Assembly: GCA_030949405.1 (NCBI GenBank)
Contig: JAUZSN010000002.1
Coordinates: forward strand, 1,656,553 to 1,720,552
Source of the DNA: Methylococcales bacterium
Lineage (GTDB): Bacteria; Pseudomonadota; Gammaproteobacteria; Methylococcales; Methylomonadaceae
Direction of reading: 5' to 3'
Length of the DNA: 64,000 bases
In this document: positions 38,016 through 47,479 of the stretch, piece after piece
Position numbering within the stretch: position 1 is the first letter of the stretch
Layout of the letters: every line of letters starts with the position of its first letter
The notes under the pieces: generated by a model
Told to the model about the DNA's origin: nothing
Database searches by the model: none
What the model saw: the letters and a program-made list of their open reading frames with translations, nothing else
Translations under genes and position numbers: made by a program

Positions 38016-38858
38016 CAACACTTCGGACAGTTTTAATGCGAGATAACCCCGAAGCTACAAAGCTCCTCGTATTGAGAAGAGCATTTTATTAAACTCAGGT
38101 CTACTTCAGAACGTGCTTGGCAATCACAAAGTCCTGTAAATTGTTTAGCATCACGAAATAGAAATTCAATCTGAAACCGTGCCTTGTAATAATTATAAAG
38201 TGTCATTGCATCAATCTCTGTATCTGTTGAAAACAACAAGGCATAACGTGTACCTTGTGACGTTGTTTTAACTAAATAAGCGATGCGAATATTACATTTC
38301 AATGAGACAGAATTAACGATTGCTGTATAAATCTTAACACCACCCTGTTTACCTGCTAATTCTAATTTTCTCGTCTCACCCACAATCCACTTACTGTCAT
38401 AACATTTATGGCGACCTTTTTCTTTTTGCACACCTTCGTAGAGTAAACGTAAATTAGCATCATAACGTAATTTTCCAATTTGATGGTAACCTTTAGCGAT
38501 CACGCCATGGGTAAACTTTTGTTTAGAATCCCAAAACTTAGCTAAACCGTAAGTTTTTTCACCACTTTTGTTAACAAAGCTACACTCTAAAGCCGCTATT
38601 TTTTGTCCCGACGTTGAAAGAATTTCATTATTACCTACCTGATTAAATTTAAGAAAATCTAACTTTTTATTAAACCATCGACGATAGGTTTTTTCTGATA
38701 ACTCATTGTAACGGTGGTTTAGAACCACTAGACATTTTTTCTAAAATCGTTTCTATTAGTTGCATGGAAATCTTCTTTTCAGGAAATTGTTGCTTTAGAA
38801 ACTACATTTTCCTATGAATTGAAGATTTCCTCTACTTTTAAAACTGTCCGAAGTATTG
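38016..38858. mobile_element. IS4-like element, internally deleted
   Basis: The ends are inverted repeats CAACACTTCGGACAGTTTT (38016-38034) and the complement of CAATACTTCGGACAGTTTT (38840-38858), one mismatch. At 843 bp it is shorter than a complete IS4-type element. It carries only the C-terminal half of a transposase. The 136-bp element at 5467-5602 shares its ends. Confidence 0.75.
38033..38728 (-). pseudogene. IS4-family transposase, N-terminally truncated
   Basis: About 231 residues remain. YKARFQIEFLFRDAK fits the IS4 YREK signature exactly (Y-2-R-3-E-6-K), with the catalytic Glu. Upstream are IRIAYLVKTTSQGTRYALLF and YDSKWIVGETRKLEL. The N-terminal DNA-binding region and the first catalytic Asp are missing or lie in the deleted part. 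The ATG at 38728 is probably internal to the original gene. Confidence 0.8.
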
Positions 38859-39017
38859 TTAGATTTAATAATGAAAAAAATCCAGCTATTAATGCAGCAA
38901 GCATCATACCAATAGGGATTAATTTTTCTTTATGGGATATTAGTAAACTAAAATCATTCATAAGCTACCTTAATAAACTATATTCTTTTCATTTGAGGGT
39001 TTTGAATCAAAGCCAAG

Positions 39018-39131
39018 CTAGGAGGCTGTCTAATAACTCACTTTTTGGCTAAATTAAAAAATTAAGTACTTGATTTATAAGATCTTATTTTTGAAAAAGG
39101 CTGATTTTACTATTGTCGGACAGCATCCTAG
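39018..39131. mobile_element. Short inverted-repeat element, possible MITE
   Basis: CTAGGAGGCTGTC at 39018-39030 and the complement of CTAGGATGCTGTC at 39119-39131 form a 13-bp inverted repeat with one mismatch. The outer CTAG on each side could be a 4-bp IS5-type target duplication. It has no coding capacity. A perfect hairpin ACTTTCTT/AAGAAAGT follows at 39137-39155. Confidence 0.5.
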
Positions 39132-39246
39132 GTAGATACTTTCTTAAAAAGAAAGTCCATTTTTCTAAGTTATTTTACCCATTAACTTTAGAAAAAATAA
39201 ATAACTTAATTTTACTTAGCTCCCCAGTTAGATACAACTAGGTCGG

Positions 39247-39711
39247 TTACTTAGTTTTAAGGCTATTGGCGGCTAAATGTTTTCGTATAATAGCAGACGG
39301 AAAACCTTGATCAAAACATAACGATGTGGGGTTTAAAATTTCCCAGCGTCGTGTTCGACAGGTCCAAATTTCGTATTCTGGAAAAAAAATATCAGGATTA
39401 TCTAAACTCATTGCAAAAATACCATTCACATTAGGAATGCTCAATTTTGCAAGGATGGGTGTACCACACTGACCACAGAAAGCACGGGTAATTTTTCGAC
39501 CGCTATCGGCAATAACTTCATGATAGTTAAGTTCTCCTGTTATCACCAAATCGTTAGTATTAACCCAGATTGCAGCAACTGCACCACCTCCTGATGCTAA
39601 TTGGCAATCTAGGCAATGACATTTATAAGCAATAATGGGTTGCCCTGAAAATTGGTAACGAATTAACTTACAGGAACATCCCCCATAATTTTTTTGTTCT
39701 TCAGTCTTCAT
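39247..39711 (-). CDS. GFA / CENP-V domain zinc protein
   Basis: I start at the ATG at 39711 (MKTEEQKNYGGCSCK). The open frame extends to 39780, but the upstream part is transposon junction sequence. The 154 residues show the zinc ligands of the GFA family: CSC, CHCLDC and FCGQCG, with SGGGAVAAIWV between. Named after glutathione-dependent formaldehyde-activating enzyme, most members have unknown substrates, and a formaldehyde role cannot be assumed. It lies directly downstream of a truncated ISAzo13 transposase, so it may have been brought in or left stranded by rearrangement. Confidence 0.82.
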   Translation of the reverse strand: MKTEEQKNYGGCSCKLIRYQFSGQPIIAYKCHCLDCQLASGGGAVAAIWVNTNDLVITGELNYHEVIADSGRKITRAFCGQCGTPILAKLSIPNVNGIFAMSLDNPDIFFPEYEIWTCRTRRWEILNPTSLCFDQGFPSAIIRKHLAANSLKTK

Positions 39712-39734
39712 TTCCTTTTTCACTATGGACTCAG

Positions 39735-40692
39735 GATTTAATAAAACCCGAAGATACAGGGTCAACAGGGACGGCAACATAATTCCATTGCGGAAATAAG
39801 CGATGTTCTATTGGGTTATATTTCGATGTATACGGCGGATAATGGGCGATACGAATATTAATCTTTAATTCCTCTGACAATTTTTCCAAATCTTCTTTGA
39901 AAATATAATAGCGTGCATTATTACTACCACCGCAGTCACATAGTAGCAATAAATTTGTCGATCCCTCATACAATGCCTGTCCATGCTCTAACCACCATTG
40001 ACGAATACATTTGCAGGCAAACTCAGAGGTATCATGACTGACTCCCAGAGTGATATAACCTACGTTACGATTAATATCATACAATCCCATGAGGTACAAC
40101 TTTACCTTTGGCATAGGATGGAAAATCATGGTCATTTACACGGATAATTTCTTGTGTGTAAAGCGTACCTGCACGAAAGAAATTACCGATTAATTCTTTT
40201 TTAACATCCATACTCAAAACAGGATCTCCCTGTGTTGTATATTCCTGCTTGAGGCGTTCAATATTCTTAAATTGTTCGTCTCGATAAGGGATATTAGACT
40301 TTCCTGCCTCGGCTTTAAAAGCTTGCCGTGGACGAAAATTATGTTTTTTCAACAGTCTATCAACAACCGTTACACTCATTGGAAAGCCTTGTTCCCCAAG
40401 CTTTTTCGCGATAGCAGGGCGCGATAAATTTGTCCATTTTATCGTTTCATCCATGGGTGATCCCGCCGTGTTATTTTTCAATACGTCTAAAAATACCTCA
40501 TCTATTCCATCAAGGGTTGGCAGTAAAAAGTTACGTCCTCCTCCTGATTTGCGAATGCGTTGCTTTTCATTAGATAGGTCGGTTTTTAATTCCTGTTGAC
40601 CGCGAGTAATGGCGACGGTCTTTTTCCGATAAGCTATTATAAAAATTGCGCATTTGCGCTTCAATGTTTACTGGATAATTTTGTATTTTCAT
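39735..40692 (-). pseudogene. ISAzo13-type transposase, broken
   Basis: It starts at an ATG at 40692 (MKIQNYPVNIEAQMRNFYNS, then LSEKDRRHY). An apparent internal deletion with a frame change follows near 40615. The next frame has GGGRNFLLPTLDG, LDVLKNNTAGSPM and LSMDVKKELIGNF. A one-base shift near 40095 leads to LYDINRNVGYITLGVSHDT, LLLLCDCGGSNNARYYIFK and PPYTSKYNPIEHRLFP, where homology ends. At least three lesions and loss of the C-terminus make it inactive. Confidence 0.78.
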
Positions 40693-40719
40693 AACAATAG
40701 AGCATACTTGATTCAAAGC

Positions 40720-40807
40720 TTGTTACCAACTAATATAATTTATTAATTTTTGGGTTTTATTAAATCCGCATTCCTATGCGTCACGATCAAATCTTAAACT
40801 GGTAGTC
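40720..40807. repeat. Possible strongly decayed MITE copy
   Basis: TTGTTACCAACTAAT at about 40720 and AATCTTAAACTGGTAGTC ending at 40807 look like diverged opposite ends of the 22-bp IS repeat family, about 88 bp apart. No clear target duplication remains. Confidence 0.35.
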
Positions 40808-40829
40808 AAAACGAGTGTGTCATCATATT

Positions 40830-43571
40830 TTATGATTCTTTAGTGACAATAAACCTAACGGCATCAAGCTTCAATTGCGATTCACTCATATTTTCATGTA
40901 ATAACAACATCACGTCTTTAAGCTGGTCAATTTCTTTCGTTTTGATGCTTGGGTTTATCTTCTGTAAACTGGTTAACCGTTTAATTTCATCCCCTAATGA
41001 GACAATCATCGCTTTAGAGATTTCAGTCACTAAGACCTGCATTTCTAACTGGGCTTGTTGCTCTGCAACAGCTAATATAGCTTGAATCAAAGAACGCTGA
41101 CTGTTTAAAAAATCAGCGATTTGCTCTTTATTTAATTTATCATGGGCTTCAATTAAATCTTCATGAAAAATCAAGTCACTAATATCCTCTTGATTTTGAT
41201 CAATCAAAACTCGAATCGGGGTCGGGGGTAAAAAACGCCCCACTTGTAATTCAATGGGGGCGGCACATTCAACAATAAATAAACATTCCAACAAAAATTG
41301 CCCGCCCTTGAGTAACGGGTGAGCGACAACACTCATACACGCATTACCTGTTTCACTTGATAACACCAAATCCATTGCCGCCACCATCATTGGATGTTCC
41401 AAGGTTAAAAACTGCATATCCTCTCGTACTAAAGCCGTTTCGCGGTTAACCGTTAGGGTCATCCCGTCTTCCGATAAATAAGGAAAATGCGATAAACGTA
41501 AACTTTCACTGGGTTTTAAAATATAACAATCCTTTGAATGTTCCTCAGAACTCACCCCATAACAATCAAATAACGCTTCGGCATAATGCCATAAATGCGG
41601 TTGTTCTGCTGGGTTCAGTAATTGAATTAATTTTTCAGCTTGCTCAGGACGACATGAATTTAATTCTAATAACTGGTCGCGTCCATGATGTAATTCAGCT
41701 TCAATTTTAGCCGTTAAATGGCGTGTTTTTTCAATAAAATCATCAATGAGGGCTGGGTCGGTTGATATCATAACTTGTTGTAATTCATCGCCTAAATGAA
41801 CGGCAACGGATTGAGCCGCTGAACAATTATGATGAAACGCATCCAACCCTTCGGCATACCAACGGTATAAAACAGATTCCGCCGTTTTTTCTTGATACGG
41901 AATATGAATTTGAATCACTGATTTTTGACCAATACGGTCTAAACGCCCGATGCGTTGTTGTAATAAATCGGGGTTCATCGGTAAATCAAATAAGATTAAG
42001 TGATGAGCAAATTGAAAATTACGGCCTTCACTTCCAATTTCAGAACACAATAAAATTTGCGCGGCATTATCCGTGTCGGCAAAGTAAGCGGCGGCTCGAT
42101 CTCGCTCAACAATACTCATTTGTTCATGAAAAACAGCCACCCGAATGCCTTGTTTTTTTAATTTCTTTTCTAATGCAATTACGGTTTCTGCTAAATGACA
42201 AATCAAAACCATTTGAGGTTGTTCCTCTTGTTTTAATTTTTCTAATAACCAGTCACTAGGGTCAATGTTAATCGGGTAGGGATGGGGTTGACGCTCAGGA
42301 AAACCTTTGACGGTTTGCCGTGAATTTCTAAATAAAATTCGCCCTGTGCCATGATAGTCTAATAAGATGGCAATAATTTTTTGGCGAGCCTCGGCTGCTT
42401 TTTCAGGTAAATTTAAGGCATCTAATAAACCCTCGATGGCATCGTGTTGGACTAATTTTTTAAGCTTAATTTCTGCTTGAGCGTCTAAAGGATTGCCCGT
42501 TAATAAGAGTTTTGCAATGGCGGCAACGGGTTCAAATTGCTGTTCTTCGCTTAAAAAAGTGTCAAAGTCATAAAATCGGTCAGGATCAAGTAAGCGTAAC
42601 CGTGCAAAATGACTTTCTTTCCCCAGTTGTTCGGGGGTAGCCGTTAATAAAATAACGCCTTGAGTTTGATGACTTAGGTATTCGGCAAATAAATATTCAG
42701 GGCTGGGTTGCTGTTGATTCCATTCTAAATGATGAGCTTCGTCAATCACGAGCATATCCCAGCCCGCATCTAGGGCTTGTTGTTGACGATTGGGATGGTT
42801 TGAAAAAAACTGCTGACCCGCTAACACCAATTGCTCGGATAAAAAGGGGTTTTCATCGGTTAATTCATGGCAACGGTCTTCATTAAATAAACTAAATTGT
42901 AAATTAAACCGTCTTAGCATTTCCACTAACCATTGATGCAGTAAAGGTTCGGGGACAATGATTAAGACTCGCTGGCTTAATCCATTAAGTAGCCGATGAT
43001 GTAGAATTAATCCCGCTTCAATGGTTTTACCTAAGCCAACTTCATCGGCTAGCATGACTTTGGGCGAGAAACGATTGGCGACGTGTTGGGCAATAAATAA
43101 TTGATGGGCAATTAAGGTGGTACGTCCTCCTTGTAGACCTTTTACAGGCGATTGATGTTGCTTTTGGAGGTGTTGCCACGTTTGATAACGTAATAAAAAC
43201 CACGCTGTAGGATCTGTTTTTCCTGTGAAAAGTCGCTCTTGCGGTTTATTAAATTGGAGGTGGTGATTTAAATCAATTTCATCTAAGTCTATGGTTTCAT
43301 TAGCTTGGTTGGTGCATTGGTATGTGATGAGTCCTTTTTTCTCAGAGAACGCTTTAATTTTTAGGGGTTGGTTATCGGTGGATTCAATTTGATCCCCGAC
43401 ACTGAATTTAACTCGTATTAAAGGGGTGTTATCACGCGCATAAACACGGCGTTCACCCGTGGCTAAAAAAAGTACGGTGATACGATGGGCTAATACGTCA
43501 AGGAGGATGCCTAAACCAAGTTCAGGTTCGGTGCTACTAATCCAACGTTGACCTGCAATAAAATGAGTCAT
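40830..43571 (-). CDS. rapA: RNA polymerase-associated ATPase RapA (HepA)
   Basis: A Swi2/Snf2-type ATPase that recycles RNA polymerase. In 913 residues the N-terminal Tudor-like domains (starting FIAGQRWISSTEPELGLG) bind polymerase. The ATPase core has MLADEVGLGKTIEAGLI (Walker A), VIDEAHHLEW (DEAH), LLTATPEQLGKESHF, and helicase motif VI LQQRIGRLDRIGQ. The C-terminal RapA domain is complete, slightly shorter than the 968 residues of E. coli. Its start overlaps the trmB stop (ATGA), so trmB and rapA are coupled. Confidence 0.96.
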   Translation of the reverse strand: MTHFIAGQRWISSTEPELGLGILLDVLAHRITVLFLATGERRVYARDNTPLIRVKFSVGDQIESTDNQPLKIKAFSEKKGLITYQCTNQANETIDLDEIDLNHHLQFNKPQERLFTGKTDPTAWFLLRYQTWQHLQKQHQSPVKGLQGGRTTLIAHQLFIAQHVANRFSPKVMLADEVGLGKTIEAGLILHHRLLNGLSQRVLIIVPEPLLHQWLVEMLRRFNLQFSLFNEDRCHELTDENPFLSEQLVLAGQQFFSNHPNRQQQALDAGWDMLVIDEAHHLEWNQQQPSPEYLFAEYLSHQTQGVILLTATPEQLGKESHFARLRLLDPDRFYDFDTFLSEEQQFEPVAAIAKLLLTGNPLDAQAEIKLKKLVQHDAIEGLLDALNLPEKAAEARQKIIAILLDYHGTGRILFRNSRQTVKGFPERQPHPYPINIDPSDWLLEKLKQEEQPQMVLICHLAETVIALEKKLKKQGIRVAVFHEQMSIVERDRAAAYFADTDNAAQILLCSEIGSEGRNFQFAHHLILFDLPMNPDLLQQRIGRLDRIGQKSVIQIHIPYQEKTAESVLYRWYAEGLDAFHHNCSAAQSVAVHLGDELQQVMISTDPALIDDFIEKTRHLTAKIEAELHHGRDQLLELNSCRPEQAEKLIQLLNPAEQPHLWHYAEALFDCYGVSSEEHSKDCYILKPSESLRLSHFPYLSEDGMTLTVNRETALVREDMQFLTLEHPMMVAAMDLVLSSETGNACMSVVAHPLLKGGQFLLECLFIVECAAPIELQVGRFLPPTPIRVLIDQNQEDISDLIFHEDLIEAHDKLNKEQIADFLNSQRSLIQAILAVAEQQAQLEMQVLVTEISKAMIVSLGDEIKRLTSLQKINPSIKTKEIDQLKDVMLLLHENMSESQLKLDAVRFIVTKES

Positions 43572-44251
43572 AATGTTTTAAAAATTAAATCCCAAACGCC
43601 ATGCCCTAGACGAATTCCGCGTTGTTCAAATTTCGTAAGAGGGCGGTAGTCAGGACGTTCGCTGTAACGTTTAGCGGGGTTGTTATTGATAAATTGAGTT
43701 TGATTTGAAAGGGTTTTTAACATTTCTTTGGCGTAATGTTCCCAATCGGTTGCCGCATGAAAATAGCCGCCTGAGATTAATTTTTTAGCTAATAGGTCTA
43801 AAAAATCGGGGGTGACAATGCGGCGTTTATGATGACGGCGTTTTTGCCACGGATCAGGGAAAAATAATTGAATGCCCTGCAAGCAGTGATCGGGAATTTT
43901 TTTTTCTAAGATTTCAATCGCATCATGATGATAAATTTTCACATTGGTTAATTGCTGTTGTTCGAGCAAGAGCATTAAATGGGCAACTCCTGGTTTGTGA
44001 ACTTCAATACCTAAATAATTTTGTTCTGGGTTTGCAGCGGCCATTTTGGCTAAACTATCGCCATTACCAAAGCCGATTTCTAAAATAATAGGGGCGGTGT
44101 TATCGAAGTGATGTTTAAAATCCAGCGGTTGGTTGAGGTCTAAGCAGTATTTATCCCAAAGGGTGTCGATTGCTAGTTTCTGACCTGCAGTCGCTCTACC
44201 TTGTCTAAGAATAAAGCTACGGATACGGTGTTTTTTGGTGGGAGAGGTCAT
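43568..44251 (-). CDS. trmB: tRNA (guanine-N7-)-methyltransferase
   Basis: A SAM-dependent enzyme forming m7G46 in tRNA. The 227 residues contain the SAM-binding LEIGFGNGDSLAKMA, acidic NYLGIEVHKPGV, the conserved LFFPDPWQKRRHHKRRI and C-terminal ATDWEHYAKEML and SERPDYRPLTKFEQRG. Its 3' end overlaps rapA by 4 bp. Confidence 0.96.
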   Translation of the reverse strand: MTSPTKKHRIRSFILRQGRATAGQKLAIDTLWDKYCLDLNQPLDFKHHFDNTAPIILEIGFGNGDSLAKMAAANPEQNYLGIEVHKPGVAHLMLLLEQQQLTNVKIYHHDAIEILEKKIPDHCLQGIQLFFPDPWQKRRHHKRRIVTPDFLDLLAKKLISGGYFHAATDWEHYAKEMLKTLSNQTQFINNNPAKRYSERPDYRPLTKFEQRGIRLGHGVWDLIFKTL

Positions 44252-44359
44252 AATTGAACAGCAGTTTTTTTGAGAGAAAGTGATCGTTTAAAACGCAGTA
44301 GGCTCGATTGGGTAAAGCTTATCTGACGGTGTTTGAGTGTGATGCGGTTAGTTAATTTT

Positions 44360-44478
44360 GGCATTCTTCATTTTTCGGTTTACAGTTTAAATCGGAGTTC
44401 AATAGCTAAAGCTATTTTACTCCCCACTATTTTTTAAGAATAAAGTGTAAACTACTTTTAAGCTAAATGAAGGATGCC
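44360..44478. mobile_element. 119-bp MITE of the second family, perfect 8-bp duplication
   Basis: The ends are GGCATTCTTCAT and GAAGGATGCC. The flanks are TTAATTTT on both sides (44352-44359, 44479-44486). The interior AATAGCTAAAGCTATT is a palindrome. Core blocks match the element at 33372-33520. It lies between the 5' end of trmB and the 3' end of ggt. Confidence 0.85.
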
Positions 44479-44530
44479 TTAATTTTTATTTTTTTATCGC
44501 TTTAAGTTGGACGGTGGACATGAACGATTT

Positions 44531-46243
44531 TTAACGCACATCCGAAAATCCTTCACCGCGTGGATCACTGGCGGCTTTTAATTTTCCCTTATGCTTATTT
44601 AACTCAGCGGCTTGCATGTTTCCATAGGTATTTTCTCTTTCTTTTAAGGAGTGACCTAAAGCAAAAAGACCTTTTTCTTCTGCCTCACTTAAGCCACCTG
44701 CTTCATAAAGAATTTGATCGGGAATATATTGGTGATGATAGCGGGGTATTTTTACCCACGAATCGGGGGAATTTCCTTCCGAAAAATCAAGCACACTTAA
44801 TAATATCATTGAAATAATACGACTCCCGCCAGGGGTACCTAATACGGCAATGCGATCGTGACTTTCTAGGAAGGTCGGTGTCATACTTGAGAGCATTCGT
44901 TTTTCAGGGGCAATGGTATTGGCGGCACCACCGATTAAGCCATAGCCATTTTGTTGTCCTTCAAGGCTGACAAAGTCATCCATTTCGTTATTTAAAATAA
45001 CCCCTGTTCCTTTGGCAATAACGCCTGAGCCAAAAGGGAAATTAATACTTAAGGTGGCTGAGATGCGGTTACCCTCGGTATCTATAATGGAAAAATGAGT
45101 GGTATCTTCGCCTTTTATTTTTATTTCTTCTTCACCGCTTAACGCGTTACTCGGCAAGGCTCTGTCAATACGGATATTACTTCTTAATCCAGCGGCATAA
45201 TTATGATCTAGGAGTTGAGAAATAGGCACCTGTATAAAATCGCTATCGCCTAAATATAAGGCTCTATCATGATAAGCACGGCGCATGGCCTCAGTAATTA
45301 AATGTTTCTTTTGAATGTTTGTGACGGTATCTAATTTGTAAGCTGAAAGAATATTTAAGGCTTCAACCAGTACAATTCCACCCGATGATGGTAAGGCCGC
45401 GCTGGTAACTTTGATGTCTTTATAATAGCCATAAATAGGCATTCTTTCAATAATTTGATAGCGATCTAAATCCGCTTGTGTCCAAATTCCCCCTTTTTCT
45501 TGAACCGCTTGTATTAATTTTTTAGCGGTTTCACCTTGATAAAACCCCGCTTTACCTTTTGCGGCAATCTGTTGCAGTGTATGAGCTAAGTCAGGTTGCT
45601 TTAATAAGGCCCCTTGCAGCGGAAGTTGACCGTCTGTTAAGAGAATGCGGGTGGATTCTTTATTTTTACGGATGAGTTTTTGTCGCCGAGTGAGTAAATC
45701 TAAATAATGAGGCCCTATAGCAAACCCTTCGGTGGCATAACGAATGGCAGGGGCTAGTGATTCGCTTAAGGGTAGGCGACCATATTTTTTAGCTAAATGG
45801 GTTATTGCCGCAGGCAGTCCTGGAATTGCAGCCGATAGTGCGCCCTCTTTTGATAAATCTTCAATGACATTATTTTGTTCATTAACATACATGTTTTTAG
45901 TCGCGGCTATCGGTGCTTTTTCGCGACCATCAATCATGGTTTCAAAATTATCCTTCGCGCGATGTAATAACCAAAAACCTCCGCCCCCAAGCCCTGATCC
46001 AGTCGGTTCTACAACGGCTAATGCCGCACTTACTGCAACGGCGGCATCAAAGGCATTTCCCCCATTGGCTAAGACTTCAAAGCCTGCTTCGGTTGCTAAT
46101 GGGTGCGCACTGGCAATGGCTGTTTTTAATGATTCCGCATAAGCAGGAATAGCCATGTTCAGGGTTAATAAAATAAGCAGCGTACTTTTTTTTAACCCAA
46201 AGGTGTTAACCCTTTTTAAAATTAGACTATTAAAATAATTCAT
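44531..46243 (-). CDS. ggt: Gamma-glutamyltransferase
   Basis: A periplasmic N-terminal-nucleophile hydrolase that cleaves gamma-glutamyl bonds, mainly of glutathione. The 570-residue precursor has an export signal (about 1-37, ending IPAYA). The autoprocessing site lies in GEDTTHFSIID, with the nucleophile Thr at the start of the small subunit. GGGGFWLLHRA, DGREKAP, NNEMDDF, SSMTPTFL and GTPGGSRI are substrate-binding motifs. It is monocistronic, with a MITE beyond its 3' end. Confidence 0.95.
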   Translation of the reverse strand: MNYFNSLILKRVNTFGLKKSTLLILLTLNMAIPAYAESLKTAIASAHPLATEAGFEVLANGGNAFDAAVAVSAALAVVEPTGSGLGGGGFWLLHRAKDNFETMIDGREKAPIAATKNMYVNEQNNVIEDLSKEGALSAAIPGLPAAITHLAKKYGRLPLSESLAPAIRYATEGFAIGPHYLDLLTRRQKLIRKNKESTRILLTDGQLPLQGALLKQPDLAHTLQQIAAKGKAGFYQGETAKKLIQAVQEKGGIWTQADLDRYQIIERMPIYGYYKDIKVTSAALPSSGGIVLVEALNILSAYKLDTVTNIQKKHLITEAMRRAYHDRALYLGDSDFIQVPISQLLDHNYAAGLRSNIRIDRALPSNALSGEEEIKIKGEDTTHFSIIDTEGNRISATLSINFPFGSGVIAKGTGVILNNEMDDFVSLEGQQNGYGLIGGAANTIAPEKRMLSSMTPTFLESHDRIAVLGTPGGSRIISMILLSVLDFSEGNSPDSWVKIPRYHHQYIPDQILYEAGGLSEAEEKGLFALGHSLKERENTYGNMQAAELNKHKGKLKAASDPRGEGFSDVR

Positions 46244-46335
46244 ATTTAGTAGTAGAAAAATTGAGTGGACACTTGTTAAGTGGACTGTTTATTTCTATTT
46301 AATACGTAATGTTAGCCTATCTTAGGAATAAAAGT

Positions 46336-46451
46336 TTAATAACATCCGACATATTATTGCAGGTTGGGTTAGTTTTTTTGTGATTACAAAAAACGTAACT
46401 CAGTCTACAAAATCTATTTTGGTTTTGTATATGACTTTCGGACGTTATTAA
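46336..46451. repeat. Inverted-repeat element with an internal palindrome
   Basis: TTAATAACATCCGA (46336-46349) and TCGGACGTTATTAA (46438-46451) are inverted copies with one mismatch. Between them, GCAGGTTGGGTTAG and AACTCAGTC form a second, weaker inverted pair. The 116 bp have no coding capacity and no clear target duplication. It may be a MITE in the ggt-rpe gap. Confidence 0.45.
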
Positions 46452-46502
46452 TCTCTTGTTTCTTAATGCAAACGTTCTATCGTGATAGTCGGCTATTTTA
46501 AA

Positions 46503-47171
46503 TTACGCGTTTGCTAATTCAACACGCATTTCATCAATAACTTTTTTGTAGTCAGGTTGACTAAAAATAGCGGAACCTGCAACAAACATATCAGCCCCTG
46601 CGGCTTTGATTTCACGGATGTTATCAACTTTAACGCCGCCATCAATTTCTAAACGAATATCAAAACCACTGTCGTCAATTCTTTTTCTGGCTTCGCGTAA
46701 TTTATCTAAGGTTGCGGGAATAAATGATTGTCCCCCAAAACCTGGATTAACGGACATTAATAAGATAATGTCCACTTTATCCATCACATAGTCAAGATAG
46801 CTTAGTGAGGTGGCAGGATTAAAAACTAACCCTGATTTACAGCCCGCATCGCGTACCATTTGTAACGAACGATCAATATGTGTTGAGGCTTCTGGGTGAA
46901 ACGTAATCATAGAGGCCCCAGCTTTTGCAAAATCAGGAATGATTCTGTCAACAGGGTCAACCATTAAATGAACATCAATCGGGGCGGTAACCCCATGATT
47001 TCTTAAGGCTTGACAGACTAACGGGCCAATCGTTAAGTTAGGGACAAAATGATTATCCATTACATCAAAGTGTACGATATCCGCACCTGATGCTAAAACA
47101 TTATCAACTTCTTCCCCTAGGCGTGCAAAGTCTGCGGAAAGAATTGAAGGCGCAATCCAATTTTTTGACAT
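46503..47171 (-). CDS. rpe: Ribulose-phosphate 3-epimerase
   Basis: A cytoplasmic TIM-barrel enzyme of the pentose phosphate pathway (and the Calvin or RuMP cycle where present), interconverting ribulose-5-P and xylulose-5-P. In 222 residues it shows the family motifs [57 protein letters not shown] and [12 protein letters not shown]. The metal-binding His and Asp residues are present. It lies about 35 bp downstream of yggX and may be read with mutY-yggX. Confidence 0.96.
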   Translation of the reverse strand: MSKNWIAPSILSADFARLGEEVDNVLASGADIVHFDVMDNHFVPNLTIGPLVCQALRNHGVTAPIDVHLMVDPVDRIIPDFAKAGASMITFHPEASTHIDRSLQMVRDAGCKSGLVFNPATSLSYLDYVMDKVDIILLMSVNPGFGGQSFIPATLDKLREARKRIDDSGFDIRLEIDGGVKVDNIREIKAAGADMFVAGSAIFSQPDYKKVIDEMRVELANA

Positions 47172-47206
47172 TTTCGTATCCTCTTTGTAAAATTGACTAT
47201 TATAAT

Positions 47207-47479
47207 CTAGTTAGCAGGGGGGACATAACCCTCGGGCATTTCAAAATTTTCAGAAAATAAAAATTTTTCACGTTCAGACTCTAAAAATATTCGTGCTTTG
47301 GGTTCAAAACTGGCTAACCGATGTTCATTAATTAACAGGGTTTGCATACTTATCCATTCTTGCCACGCTTGTTTAGAGATATGTTCAAAAATTTGTTGTC
47401 CTTTCGTCCCTGGAAAAGGAGGAAACTCTAAGCCTTCCGCTTCTATTTTAAGTTTAGCGCACTGAATCATTCGGGTCAT
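47207..47479 (-). CDS. yggX: Fe(II)-trafficking / oxidative protection protein YggX
   Basis: The 90-residue protein begins [20 protein letters not shown], with the single conserved Cys near the N-terminus, and has [17 protein letters not shown] and [13 protein letters not shown], all typical. It protects Fe-S clusters from oxidation. It overlaps the true 3' end of mutY by 26 bp. The mutY-yggX pairing is conserved in gammaproteobacteria and matches MutY being an Fe-S protein. Confidence 0.94.
   Translation of the reverse strand: MTRMIQCAKLKIEAEGLEFPPFPGTKGQQIFEHISKQAWQEWISMQTLLINEHRLASFEPKARIFLESEREKFLFSENFEMPEGYVPPAN

Larger units (their letters stand above)
37920..38961 (-). pseudogene. Small membrane-anchored protein gene split by an IS4-like element
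   Basis: From an ATG at 38961, with AAGGTAGC just upstream, the frame reads MNDFSLLISHKEKLIPIGMM then a membrane segment LAALIAGFFSLLNL, and hits the element end at 38858. On the other side, from 38015, the minus strand continues with ISKLEFLSFPNLSDNDAKLF and DDFIKKIEIMDL to a TAA at about 37920. Joining the halves gives about 69 residues: one membrane helix and a short charged tail. I do not recognise the family. A precise target duplication is not visible, so a few bases may have been lost. Confidence 0.5.

Noticed and set aside
45744..46142. 132-codon plus-strand frame
   Set aside because: It is antisense to ggt; the Pro/Ser-rich, low-complexity translation mirrors the Gly/Ala-rich Ggt sequence.
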